Below, in pieces: positions 1 to 5,572 of a stretch of 5,572 nt of DNA. Under the pieces are notes generated by a model. That model had not been told where the DNA came from, did not search any database, and worked only from the letters and a program-made list of their open reading frames with translations. The translations under genes and the position numbers were made by a program. Source of the stretch: an uncultured Solirubrobacteraceae bacterium (GTDB lineage: Bacteria > Actinomycetota > Thermoleophilia > Solirubrobacterales > Solirubrobacteraceae). The stretch covers positions 1 through 5,572 of the forward strand of contig CADCVT010000386.1 of NCBI GenBank assembly GCA_902806215.1, given 5' to 3'. Position 1 is the stretch's first letter, and each line of letters starts with the position of its first letter.

Positions 1-701
1 ACGTCGCGGATGCGCGACTCGGCGGCGACCAGGTTCTCCTGGTAGGCACCGGCAGCCTGGAGGCTGTGCTCGAGGCGGTTCGAGACCGCGCCCAGCTGGG
101 CACGGAACGCGGCGACGTTGTTGATCGCCGTGTCGATCTCCTCGATGTCGCTGACGCCCGCGGCCACCGTGGTGAGCGTGGCGTAGGCCGTGCCGACGCC
201 GCTGGCGCCGGTCAGCTGGATCATGTTGACGCTGATGCGATCCGTGTCGTTCGAGCCGACCTGGAACGTGATGGCGTTCGTGTTGTCGAGCAGCTTGATC
301 GAGTTGAACTGCGACTGGCCGCCGATGCGCTCGATCTCGGACGCCAGCTGGTTGACCTCGGACTGGATCGCCGTACGGTCGTTCGTGCTGAGCGAGCCGC
401 TCTTGTACTGCACGGCCAGCTCGCGGACGCGCTGCAGCATCGCGTGGACCTCGTTGAGGTTGCCCTCAGCGGTGTTCACGAGGCTGATGCCGTCCTGGAT
501 GTTCCGCTGGGCCTGGCCCAGACCGCGGGCCTGAGCGCGCATGCGCTCCGAGATGCCGAGGCCGGCGGCGTCGTCGCCACCACGGTTGATGCGGAAGCCA
601 CTGGAGAGACGCTCCATCGACTTCGACATGTTCGACGACGAGTCCACGAGGCGACGGTGCGCCTGGAACGCTTTGACGTTGTTCTGGATACGAAGGGACA
701 T
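1..701 (-). CDS. fliC: Flagellin, short D0/D1-only type, 3' end cut by the window edge
   Basis: Flagellin is the secreted subunit of the flagellar filament. The window holds 233 complete codons plus two bases. Residues 1-140 are the conserved N-terminal D0/D1 helices: MSLRIQNNV start, SSGFRINRGGDDAAGLGIS at about 33-51, LQRVRELAVQ at 89-98 and FNSIKLLD at 132-139. Residues about 145-188 form a short, Ser/Thr-containing central strand region. From about 189 the C-terminal D1 helix begins (AQLGAVSNRLEHS, then ENLVAAESRIRDV), which normally lies about 40 residues from the flagellin C-terminus. The complete protein is therefore probably about 270-280 residues, with no D2/D3 outer domains. The ATG at 701 is fixed by AAGGAGG nine bases upstream and by the family N-terminus. 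Codon use looks milder than its neighbours, with several CGT Arg and GGT Gly codons, fitting high expression. The upstream leader carries a sigma-28-like promoter. Glycosylation by the adjacent enzymes is inferred. Identification as flagellin is very secure. Confidence 0.97.
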   Translation of the reverse strand, partial: MSLRIQNNVKAFQAHRRLVDSSSNMSKSMERLSSGFRINRGGDDAAGLGISERMRAQARGLGQAQRNIQDGISLVNTAEGNLNEVHAMLQRVRELAVQYKSGSLSTNDRTAIQSEVNQLASEIERIGGQSQFNSIKLLDNTNAITFQVGSNDTDRISVNMIQLTGASGVGTAYATLTTVAAGVSDIEEIDTAINNVAAFRAQLGAVSNRLEHSLQAAGAYQENLVAAESRIRD

Positions 702-702
702 T

Positions 703-726
703 GATCAACTCCTCCTTGAGGTGATC
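703..726 (-). promoter_or_regulatory. Foldable element around the flagellin ribosome binding site
   Basis: Read on the minus strand, GATCA (726-722) is complementary to TGATC (707-703), and CCTC (721-718) is complementary to GAGG (714-711). This gives a 9-bp interrupted helix with an AAG loop that would bury most of the Shine-Dalgarno. A competing smaller hairpin pairs TCAA (719-716) with TTGA (708-705) and exposes GGAGGAG (715-709) in its loop. The two folds are mutually exclusive. The complementarity is directly visible; a role in translational control, for example as a second CsrA site with GGA in the loop, is inference. Stability was not computed, and a purine-rich Shine-Dalgarno pairs by chance fairly easily. 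Confidence 0.45.
711..717 (-). promoter_or_regulatory. Flagellin Shine-Dalgarno AAGGAGG
   Basis: AAGGAGG is read on the minus strand from 717 to 711, nine bases before the ATG at 701. It is a near-perfect anti-16S match, as expected for an abundant protein. It fixes the flagellin start. It lies inside a foldable element (703-726) that could hide it or present it. Confidence 0.9.
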
Positions 727-744
727 GATGGTGGGCAGTACGGC

Positions 745-765
745 CGGGCGACTCCTTGTCACCCG
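745..765 (-). promoter_or_regulatory. Stem-loop with AAGGA loop, candidate CsrA binding site in flagellin leader
   Basis: The minus-strand RNA forms an 8-bp stem: CGGGUGAC (765-758) pairs with GUCGCCCG (752-745), with one G-U pair at 761/749. It encloses the five-base loop AAGGA (757-753). The loop region reads ACAAGGA (759-753), matching the known CsrA core ACARGGA with GGA in the loop, which is the preferred presentation. It lies inside the predicted 5' UTR, 40 nt upstream of the GGA in the Shine-Dalgarno, so one CsrA dimer might bridge both. In Bacillus subtilis the hag leader is repressed in a similar two-site way, relieved by FliW. The structure is seen in the sequence; CsrA binding is inferred. 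It is not followed by a U-tract, so it is unlikely to be an intrinsic terminator. Confidence 0.6.
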
Positions 766-779
766 TCTTGCTGACCCCT

Positions 780-806
780 AGATCGGCGTCCGGTCCGGGG
801 TCTTGA
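780..806 (-). promoter_or_regulatory. Sigma-28 (FliA/SigD)-type flagellar promoter of the flagellin gene
   Basis: On the minus strand the -35-like element TCAA (806-803) is followed by exactly 15 bases (802-788) and GCCGATCT (787-780). The sigma-28 consensus is TAAA-N15-GCCGATAA, with GCCGATAT common for Bacillus SigD. The match is three of four bases in the first element and six to seven of eight in the second. Transcription would begin about 5-8 bases downstream, near 775-772, leaving a 5' UTR of about 70-75 nt that contains both RNA structures described here. Placement directly before flagellin fits a late-class flagellar gene. No sigma-70-like promoter was obvious in the leader. Confidence 0.75.
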
Positions 807-854
807 TGCTCCGCCCGCCCGGAGTGGACGGACGGTCGAAGGCCGTGCGGGCCG

Positions 855-1637
855 TCAGACGGTGAGGCGCAGGCAGGCGACCGCCCGCGCGTTCGGCGCG
901 AAGTCGGCCGGGTGCGGATCGGCCTCGTGATCGCGGTACACGGCGTCGGCCGCGGCATCGGGGTCGCTGACCTGCCAGCCCTCGATGTCGTACCGGTAGA
1001 TCGTCGTGGTCGCCTCGGCCGGGGCGACGACGTCGACGATGCGCTCGACGGCGGCGCGGTCGAAGACGCGGAACCAGCCGAGGTCGTCGGGCCGGCCGTA
1101 CGGGACGGTGATCAGGAGCGTCCCGCCGGGGCGGGTGACGCGTCGCAGCTCGGTCAGCGCGAGCGCGAGCTCGTGGTCGGGCGTGGTGCCCTGGAGCCCC
1201 TCGACGCCGTAGCGCTGGTTGTCCATCCCGACGTGCTCGAGCGTGGACACCGAGACGACCGTGTCGAAGAGGTCGTCCTTGTACGGCAGCTCGCGCAGGT
1301 CGGCGAAGACGTAGGAGATGCGCGCGCTCGTGAACGCGTGCGCCTCCGGCTCGAGCGTGACGATGTGCAGGTCGGCGACGGTCGGCGCGACGTGCGCGAG
1401 GACCTCGGCGTGGTTGAGCGCGGAACCCGCGTCGAGCACGCGACCGCGGCAGCCCGACGCGTGGACCCACGGCAGCTCGACCAGCCGCTCGTCCATCGCC
1501 ACGCCGTACCCGGGGGGCAGCGGCGATCCGTCGGCGAAGGCGGCCTGCAGGAGCGGCTCGGTGAACGCGGCGTGCTGGAGCGCACTGCGCTGGGCGGCCC
1601 ACTGCGGGCTCCAGATGGCGGGCGGCGCGATGGCCAT
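855..1637 (-). CDS. Class I SAM-dependent methyltransferase (260 aa), immediately upstream of flagellin
   Basis: The protein is predicted to be cytoplasmic and to transfer a methyl group from S-adenosylmethionine. The N-terminal 60 residues (MAIAPPAIWSPQW start) are a lead-in; the Rossmann core begins at RVLDAGSALNH (66-76), the SAM-binding motif I. An acidic residue follows in TLEPEAH (94-100), then FADLRELPYKDDLFD (111-125), the motif-IV/V region STLEHVGMDNQRYG (131-144) and PGGTLLITVPYGR (170-182). The order and spacing fit Methyltransf_11-type enzymes common in surface-polysaccharide clusters. Motif I lacks the usual second and third glycines (GSALN instead of GxGxG), as in some related families. 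The ATG at 1637 has GGAGG seven bases upstream and lies 2 nt after the preceding stop, so it is probably co-translated with the upstream methyltransferase. The acceptor is unknown; methylation of a flagellin-linked sugar is inferred from position. Confidence 0.88.
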   Translation of the reverse strand: MAIAPPAIWSPQWAAQRSALQHAAFTEPLLQAAFADGSPLPPGYGVAMDERLVELPWVHASGCRGRVLDAGSALNHAEVLAHVAPTVADLHIVTLEPEAHAFTSARISYVFADLRELPYKDDLFDTVVSVSTLEHVGMDNQRYGVEGLQGTTPDHELALALTELRRVTRPGGTLLITVPYGRPDDLGWFRVFDRAAVERIVDVVAPAEATTTIYRYDIEGWQVSDPDAAADAVYRDHEADPHPADFAPNARAVACLRLTV

Positions 1638-1639
1638 GA

Positions 1640-2260
1640 CTATGCCTCCAGGGCGGGATCGGGCCAGCCGGGCGTGCCGGGCTTCCAGGCGAAGACGAAG
1701 CTGTCGAGGTCGCGGTTCTGCGTCCCGCTGACCATGCCGGTGAACCCGGCCTGGCGGCACATCTCCTCCATCACCGGGCGCGGGTACGGGCGGACGTGCG
1801 TGACGTCGAGCCAGAACGAGTGCGGCACCACCGGATGGTCGATGTTCGGCGTGATGAGCAGGACCTTGCGGACGTCGAGCGTCATCAGCATGCGCATGAC
1901 GTCCATCGGCGCGAGGTGCTCGATGATGTGGAACGCGGTGATCGCGGTGGGCTCGTGAGCGGCCGCGTCGGAGAGGTCGCTCGAGCAGATCGCGTCGAGG
2001 CCGCGCTCGTGGCAGCGCGCGACCATGTCGGGGTCGTAGTCGATGCCGAGGCCGCGGAGGTTCGCTTCGGCGAGCAGGGACAGCCACGTCCCGTGGCCGC
2101 AGCCGAAGTCGAGCGCCAGGTCGTTCTCGTCGAAGAACTGGACGTAGTCCGAGTACAGGGCGCGCCGTGTCGACTCCTCGCCCTCGAAGGCGTGGGAGAC
2201 GCGCAGGTAGGCGTCGCGGATGTCCTGCTCGGTGGGGACGGTGTGCAGCACGGGGGTCAC
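1640..2260 (-). CDS. Class I SAM-dependent methyltransferase (206 aa)
   Basis: This is a compact Rossmann methyltransferase with a classical SAM site. DFGCGHGTW (51-59) is motif I, GIDYDPDMV (72-80) carries the acidic residue that binds the SAM ribose, SSDLSD (93-98) is the next loop, AFHIIEHL (109-116) is the motif typical of Methyltransf_11/23 enzymes, and LLITPNIDHP (134-143) is the following strand. A DVTHVRPYP segment (152-160) resembles a Thr-His-Val-Arg-Pro stretch often seen in methyltransferases of glycan clusters. The GTG at 2260 is chosen because it makes a GTGA overlap with the glycosyltransferase stop (2259-2257), preceded by a weak AAAAGG. The open frame extends further upstream, but that part is only the shadow of the glycosyltransferase gene. 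The stop TAG (1642-1640) is 2 nt before the next methyltransferase. Its likely role is O-methylation of a sugar made or attached by the neighbouring glycosyltransferase, which is inference. Confidence 0.88.
   Translation of the reverse strand: MTPVLHTVPTEQDIRDAYLRVSHAFEGEESTRRALYSDYVQFFDENDLALDFGCGHGTWLSLLAEANLRGLGIDYDPDMVARCHERGLDAICSSDLSDAAAHEPTAITAFHIIEHLAPMDVMRMLMTLDVRKVLLITPNIDHPVVPHSFWLDVTHVRPYPRPVMEEMCRQAGFTGMVSGTQNRDLDSFVFAWKPGTPGWPDPALEA
1645..1649 (-). promoter_or_regulatory. Ribosome binding site GGAGG of the 260-aa methyltransferase
   Basis: GGAGG is read on the minus strand from 1649 to 1645, seven bases before the ATG at 1637. It lies within the last codons of the preceding gene and decides the start at 1637. 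No other ATG, GTG or TTG with a comparable site was noticed nearby. Confidence 0.8.
2257..2260 (-). other. GTGA start/stop overlap coupling glycosyltransferase to methyltransferase
   Basis: The bases GTGA (2260-2257) contain both the GTG start of the 206-aa methyltransferase and the TGA stop of the glycosyltransferase. Such 4-nt overlaps usually mark translational coupling, and here the downstream gene has only a weak AAAAGG Shine-Dalgarno two bases before its start. This suggests that the two products are made together. Confidence 0.7.
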
Positions 2261-4875
2261 GACCTTTTGGTCGGCACGGCCAGAGGGTCCTTGAACGCTG
2301 TGGGCAGCGCGTCGAGCGTGATGAGCCTCGCCGCGCGCCGGTGGAGCCGGGGGGCCGGATCGAGCGCCTGCCGCTCGTCGAGCAGCACCGCGTCGGCGCC
2401 GAGGACGAGCGGGAGCGGATCGTCGTCGGGACGGCTGTGCAGCGCGAGATCGGGGAGCTCGTCGCGGCCGAGCGCGTCGAGCTCGTCCATGACCTGCGCG
2501 GCGACCTCGGTCGCGCGGTCCTCTGCGACGCAGAGCGCGAGCGTGACGTCGGCGTCGGCGGGGACGTGCTCGGCCCAGGCGGCGAGGATGGCCGTCCAGC
2601 TCGCCCGGTCGTCCCAGTCCGGCGCGTAGGCGACGAGCGTCGCCCGGGCGTCGGGCCGCTCGGCCACGACGTGGCGGACGGGGACGAGGCCTTCGCGCTC
2701 GAGCTCCGAGAGCACCTCCTCCATGCGGGTGGCGGCGGCCTCCCAGGAGAACGCGCGGGCGCGCGAGACGGCGACGGCCGCGCGGCGCGCGCGGTCGGCG
2801 GGATCCTCGGCAGCGCGCAGGGCCTCGACGAGCGAGTCGTGATCGACCTCGTGCACGTACGCGGTGGCGGCGAGCGGCGGCAGCGACGCCGCCTCGACCT
2901 CGACGCGCTCGGCCGCGACGGCCCAGCCCGCGTCGTCGCCGGCGAACTCGGCGCTCGGTCCGATCGCGGTGTGGACCGGCGGGACGCCGCACGCCATCGC
3001 CTCGAGGATCGGCAGGCAGAAGCCTTCGCCGCGGTACGGGGCGACGAGCACGTCCGCGGCGCGGTAGAGCTCGGGAAGCTCGTCCGGGGCGAGGTGCTCC
3101 TCCAGGTGCAGGATCGGGGCGGCGTCGGGGCGCGCGGCCGCCGCCCGGATGCGGTCGCGGCTCGTCTGGCCGCGGTAGTGCGAGTCGCCGCCGAAGTCCT
3201 TGATGACGAGCAGGACGTCGTCGCCGGGCCCGAAGGCCGCCAGCCACGCGTCGAGCAGCAGGTCGACGCCCTTGCGCCAGATCGTCCCGCCGACGAACAG
3301 GAACACCGTGCCGGCCGAAGCGCCGAGGTCGTACGCGGGACCATCCGGCGTGAAGCGCTCGAGGTCCACGCCGTTGGGAACGACCTCGACCGCGCCGGGC
3401 GGCATGCCGCCCGCGACGTAGCCGTCGCGCACGTAGGCGCTCGGCACCACGACGCGGTCGATCTCCGCGTTCACGCGGTCGACCCACTCCTGCGGCGGCG
3501 GCCCGAACTCCCACGGCAGGATGACCGCGGCGGGACCGTCCGAGCCGGCGCCGAAGTCGGGTGGCCACGAGTGGCTGACGCTGGCCGCGGGGACCGGCTG
3601 GGCCGGCGCGCCGTGCGCGGCGGCGTGGACGCGGCGCCCGTCGCGCTCGAGCTGCTCGAGCAAGCGGTCGTTGACCAGGCTGAGCGAGGCGTGACGGCCG
3701 AACGGCCCGCGCAGGACGACCTCGCGCCCGGACCGGGTGAGCGCGCCGCGCCGGCCGGCGACCTCGGCGATGGCGGTGCGCAGCGTGCGAGCGGTCGCGT
3801 CGGGGCCGAAGCGGGCGACGAGGTCGGCGCGTGCTCCCGCCGCCTTGGCCCTGGCGGCGGCCGGGTCGGAGGCGATCTCGCTGAGGATCGCGGCGATGTG
3901 CTCGAGGTCGGGGTCGAACCAGCGGTGGCCGCTGACGTCGTCGGCGAAGACGCCGTGGTCGTCCGGGACGGGCACGAGCTCACCGTCGACGAGCCAGCTC
4001 GTCTCGTCGGACATGAACTCGAGGTTGCCCATGAAGCGGCTGGCGACGGTCGGCAGCCCCATCGCCATCGCCTCCATGTACGGCCTGCCCCACCCCTCTC
4101 CGCGGCTCGGCAGGACGTAGGCGTCGGCTGCGGCGTAGAGGCGGGCGAGATCGAGGCTCGACAGCGTGTCCGTGAGCACCCTGACCGGCGCGGTGGCCTC
4201 GCGCCCTGCGGCGCGTGCCGCCGCGGCGACCTCGGCCCGGATGCGCGCCCGCACGCTGCCGTCGCCGTGCGTCTTGAGCACGAGCGTGACCGGGTCGGTC
4301 GGTGCGAACGCGCGCGCCCACGCGGCGAGCAGACGGCGCCACGCCTTGCGCTCGCCGAAGTCGAAGTTCGAGAGGAAGACCTGGCGGCCGGGGTCGATGC
4401 CGAGGTCGAGCGGCTCGAGGCCCGGGCGGTACAGGTCGAAGTCGAGCGTGCCGCCGACCACGCGGATCCTGCTCGCGGGCACGCCGCCGCGCTCGAACGC
4501 CTCCGCGCCGGCGTGCGACGGCACCCAGACCTCGTCGCGCGCGAGCAGCTGAGGCAGCCACGCGCGCGGGATCCGATCGGTCTCGAACATCGTCCGGGCG
4601 ACGTTGGCCGCGCCGTCGACGGTGAGCCCGTCGCGCACCCACGCGGGGGCGTAGTGGTGAACGGCGACATCGGGCGTGTCGTGCACGCGGGCCTTCTGGG
4701 CCTCGAGCATCGCGCGGTCGTCCGATCCGAGCTCCGCGGGACGGTCGTTGAGGAGCGCCCGCGCGGCAGGAGCCTCACCGGCACGCTCGAGCGCGCGGAG
4801 GAACCCGCGGGTCTCGTCGGCGTAGCCGGACGGACCTTCGAGCAGGCCGAGCCAGAGCACGTGGGGGGACGCCAC
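2257..4875 (-). CDS. Tandem GT4-family glycosyltransferase with a degenerate third half-module (872 aa)
   Basis: Two complete GT-B-fold retaining glycosyltransferase modules lie in one chain. Module 1 (about 5-375) starts VLWLGLLEGPSGYAD; its sugar-nucleotide half contains LSNFDFGERKAW (168-179) and the catalytic E-x7-E pair Glu260/Glu268 in SRGEGWGRPYME. Module 2 (about 385-725) has VPNGVDLERF (499-508), GGTIWRKGVDLL (529-540) and a second E-x7-E, Glu617/Glu625 in YRGEGFCLPILE. Residues about 744-860 resemble only the nucleotide-binding half of such a module and lack E-x7-E. Both full modules look catalytically intact, so the protein may add two sugars in succession. No signal peptide or membrane segment is apparent, implying a cytoplasmic enzyme. 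The start is the GTG at 4875, the only ATG/GTG/TTG between the in-frame stop and the conserved first strand; it lacks a clear Shine-Dalgarno. Nucleotide-sugar donor and acceptor are unknown; flagellin or its glycan is the positional guess. Confidence 0.9.
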   Translation of the reverse strand: MASPHVLWLGLLEGPSGYADETRGFLRALERAGEAPAARALLNDRPAELGSDDRAMLEAQKARVHDTPDVAVHHYAPAWVRDGLTVDGAANVARTMFETDRIPRAWLPQLLARDEVWVPSHAGAEAFERGGVPASRIRVVGGTLDFDLYRPGLEPLDLGIDPGRQVFLSNFDFGERKAWRRLLAAWARAFAPTDPVTLVLKTHGDGSVRARIRAEVAAAARAAGREATAPVRVLTDTLSSLDLARLYAAADAYVLPSRGEGWGRPYMEAMAMGLPTVASRFMGNLEFMSDETSWLVDGELVPVPDDHGVFADDVSGHRWFDPDLEHIAAILSEIASDPAAARAKAAGARADLVARFGPDATARTLRTAIAEVAGRRGALTRSGREVVLRGPFGRHASLSLVNDRLLEQLERDGRRVHAAAHGAPAQPVPAASVSHSWPPDFGAGSDGPAAVILPWEFGPPPQEWVDRVNAEIDRVVVPSAYVRDGYVAGGMPPGAVEVVPNGVDLERFTPDGPAYDLGASAGTVFLFVGGTIWRKGVDLLLDAWLAAFGPGDDVLLVIKDFGGDSHYRGQTSRDRIRAAAARPDAAPILHLEEHLAPDELPELYRAADVLVAPYRGEGFCLPILEAMACGVPPVHTAIGPSAEFAGDDAGWAVAAERVEVEAASLPPLAATAYVHEVDHDSLVEALRAAEDPADRARRAAVAVSRARAFSWEAAATRMEEVLSELEREGLVPVRHVVAERPDARATLVAYAPDWDDRASWTAILAAWAEHVPADADVTLALCVAEDRATEVAAQVMDELDALGRDELPDLALHSRPDDDPLPLVLGADAVLLDERQALDPAPRLHRRAARLITLDALPTAFKDPLAVPTKRS

Positions 4876-4911
4876 GTCCAGGTAGTCGACCGCGGTGCGG
4901 CCGGCTGAAGA

Positions 4912-5572
4912 TCAGCGCTTGGAGAACACGGCCGCAAGCGGGTCGCGCAGCCGCGCCTTCACCCGTTCGGCCAGCGCGTGCCGGCGGCCCTGCGCCGGGT
5001 GGACGTGGCGCTGCATCGACTCGGGCCAGGACGCCGCCGGGGCCGGGACGTCCACCGGCTCTCCCTTGAGCGCGAGCAGCTGCACGTGGTCGCGGTAGGC
5101 GGCGAGCTCCGGCACCGGCGGGCTGAGGACCTCGCTCACCGACGGGAAGCCGGCGTCCGCCAGCGCGTTGAGCAGCGAGGGCCGCGTGAGCCAGAACGAC
5201 GCCGCGTTGCCGACGGACGCCCACGGCTGGTCGTGCGGCTCCTCGTACGTCAGCCCGCGGTAGCCGCCGTGCTGCTCCGGACCCGACAGCGCGACCTGCG
5301 TCTCGACGAACGCGGCGCGGGTGGCCATCTCCCCCACCGCCCGCAGGAGCCCGAGCGCGTCGGGCGCCTCGAGGTGGTAGAGGATCCCGAGGCAGAGCAC
5401 GACGTCGAACGACCCGAGCGCCTCGCGCGTCGCGTCGCGCACGTCGCCGTGCACGACCTCGAGCCGGTCGCCGAGGCCGAGCGCGTCGCGCGCGAACCGG
5501 ACCTTCTCGACGTGCGGCTCGCGCGCCTCGACGGCGACGACGGACGCACCACGGCGCGCGAGCTCGACCCCG
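4912..5572 (-). CDS. Class I SAM-dependent methyltransferase, N-terminus outside the window
   Basis: The reading frame is open from the window edge (first full codon 5571-5569) to TGA at 4914-4912, giving 219 residues. The fragment begins just after SAM motif I: GVELARRGASVVAVEAREP, where the acidic residue after the second strand (VEA) binds the SAM ribose. It continues with VVHGDVRD and the hallmark DVVLCLGILYHLEAPD, typical of Methyltransf_23 and CmoB-like (DUF1698) methyltransferases. A middle segment rich in aromatic and charged residues (GGYRGLTYEEPHDQPW) and a basic tail ending AAVFSKR follow. GTG codons inside the fragment (for example 5454) would remove the SAM site and are not credible starts. 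The glycosyltransferase begins 36 nt downstream, consistent with one operon. CmoB-like tRNA modification is possible from the family alone, but the neighbours favour glycan methylation; the substrate is not determinable here. Confidence 0.85.
   Translation of the reverse strand, partial: GVELARRGASVVAVEAREPHVEKVRFARDALGLGDRLEVVHGDVRDATREALGSFDVVLCLGILYHLEAPDALGLLRAVGEMATRAAFVETQVALSGPEQHGGYRGLTYEEPHDQPWASVGNAASFWLTRPSLLNALADAGFPSVSEVLSPPVPELAAYRDHVQLLALKGEPVDVPAPAASWPESMQRHVHPAQGRRHALAERVKARLRDPLAAVFSKR

Noticed and set aside
66..704. Plus-strand open frame opposite flagellin
   Set aside because: It is the antisense shadow of fliC, with an Asp/Arg/Val/Leu-rich sequence and no recognisable motif.
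809..852. Inverted repeats after the methyltransferase stop (CTCCG/CGGAG at 809-824; GCCCGC/GCGGGC at 847-852 with 813-818)
   Set aside because: The stems are only 5-6 bp in very GC-rich DNA, with no following T-run on the minus strand. They are not enough to call a terminator.
855..3568. Long minus-strand open frames that extend both methyltransferases far upstream (starts at 3344 and 3568)
   Set aside because: The upstream parts are low-complexity Arg/Pro/Ser shadows of the glycosyltransferase gene. Real starts are at 1637 and 2260, supported by a ribosome binding site and a GTGA overlap respectively.
4862..4868. Six-base G/C run near the 5' end of the glycosyltransferase as a phase-variation tract
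   Set aside because: Six identical bases are common at this GC content, and phase-variable tracts are usually longer.
2167..4908. Very long plus-strand open frame (913 codons) opposite the glycosyltransferase
   Set aside because: It is antisense to a gene with clear motifs. Its composition is the Arg/Ala/Gly/Val-rich pattern produced by reading a GC3-biased gene backwards, and no domain is recognisable.
5250..5572. Separate Ser/Arg-rich open frame at the right edge
   Set aside because: It is an out-of-frame shadow of the partial methyltransferase, whose frame contains coherent SAM-enzyme motifs.

Overview
The window is a GC-rich (about 70%) bacterial segment with every recognisable gene on the minus strand, so it reads from right (5572) to left (1). 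Strong G/C bias at third codon positions, GTG starts, GGAGG ribosome binding sites and a short flagellin beginning MSLRIQNNV suggest a flagellated actinobacterium. The soil Thermoleophilia (Solirubrobacter/Patulibacter/Conexibacter type) are my best guess, which is inference from sequence style and not a database result.

Layout in transcription order: (i) 5572-4912, the C-terminal 219 residues of a class I SAM-dependent methyltransferase with its N-terminus outside the window; (ii) 4875-2257, an 872-residue protein with two complete GT4-type glycosyltransferase modules and a third, degenerate half-module; (iii) 2260-1640, a 206-residue class I methyltransferase overlapping the glycosyltransferase by 4 nt (GTGA); (iv) 1637-855, a 260-residue class I methyltransferase starting 2 nt after the previous stop; (v) 854-702, a 153-bp leader; (vi) 701-1, a flagellin (fliC/hag) truncated by the window edge close to its natural C-terminus.

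The arrangement of tandem glycosyltransferase, several methyltransferases and flagellin reads as a flagellin glycosylation and glycan-methylation locus. The enzymes carry intact catalytic motifs, but their acceptor is inferred only from position.

The 153-bp leader is the most informative non-coding part. It holds a sigma-28 (FliA/SigD)-type promoter, TCAA-N15-GCCGATCT. Downstream lies an 8-bp stem with an AAGGA loop that looks like a CsrA binding site. The flagellin Shine-Dalgarno sits in a second foldable element, also with GGA motifs. Together these predict sigma-28 transcription plus CsrA/FliW-type translational control of flagellin, as in the Bacillus subtilis hag leader. No csrA, fliW or sigD gene is visible here. 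No tRNA, rRNA, CRISPR or mobile element was seen, and no stretch over 300 bases lacks a gene.
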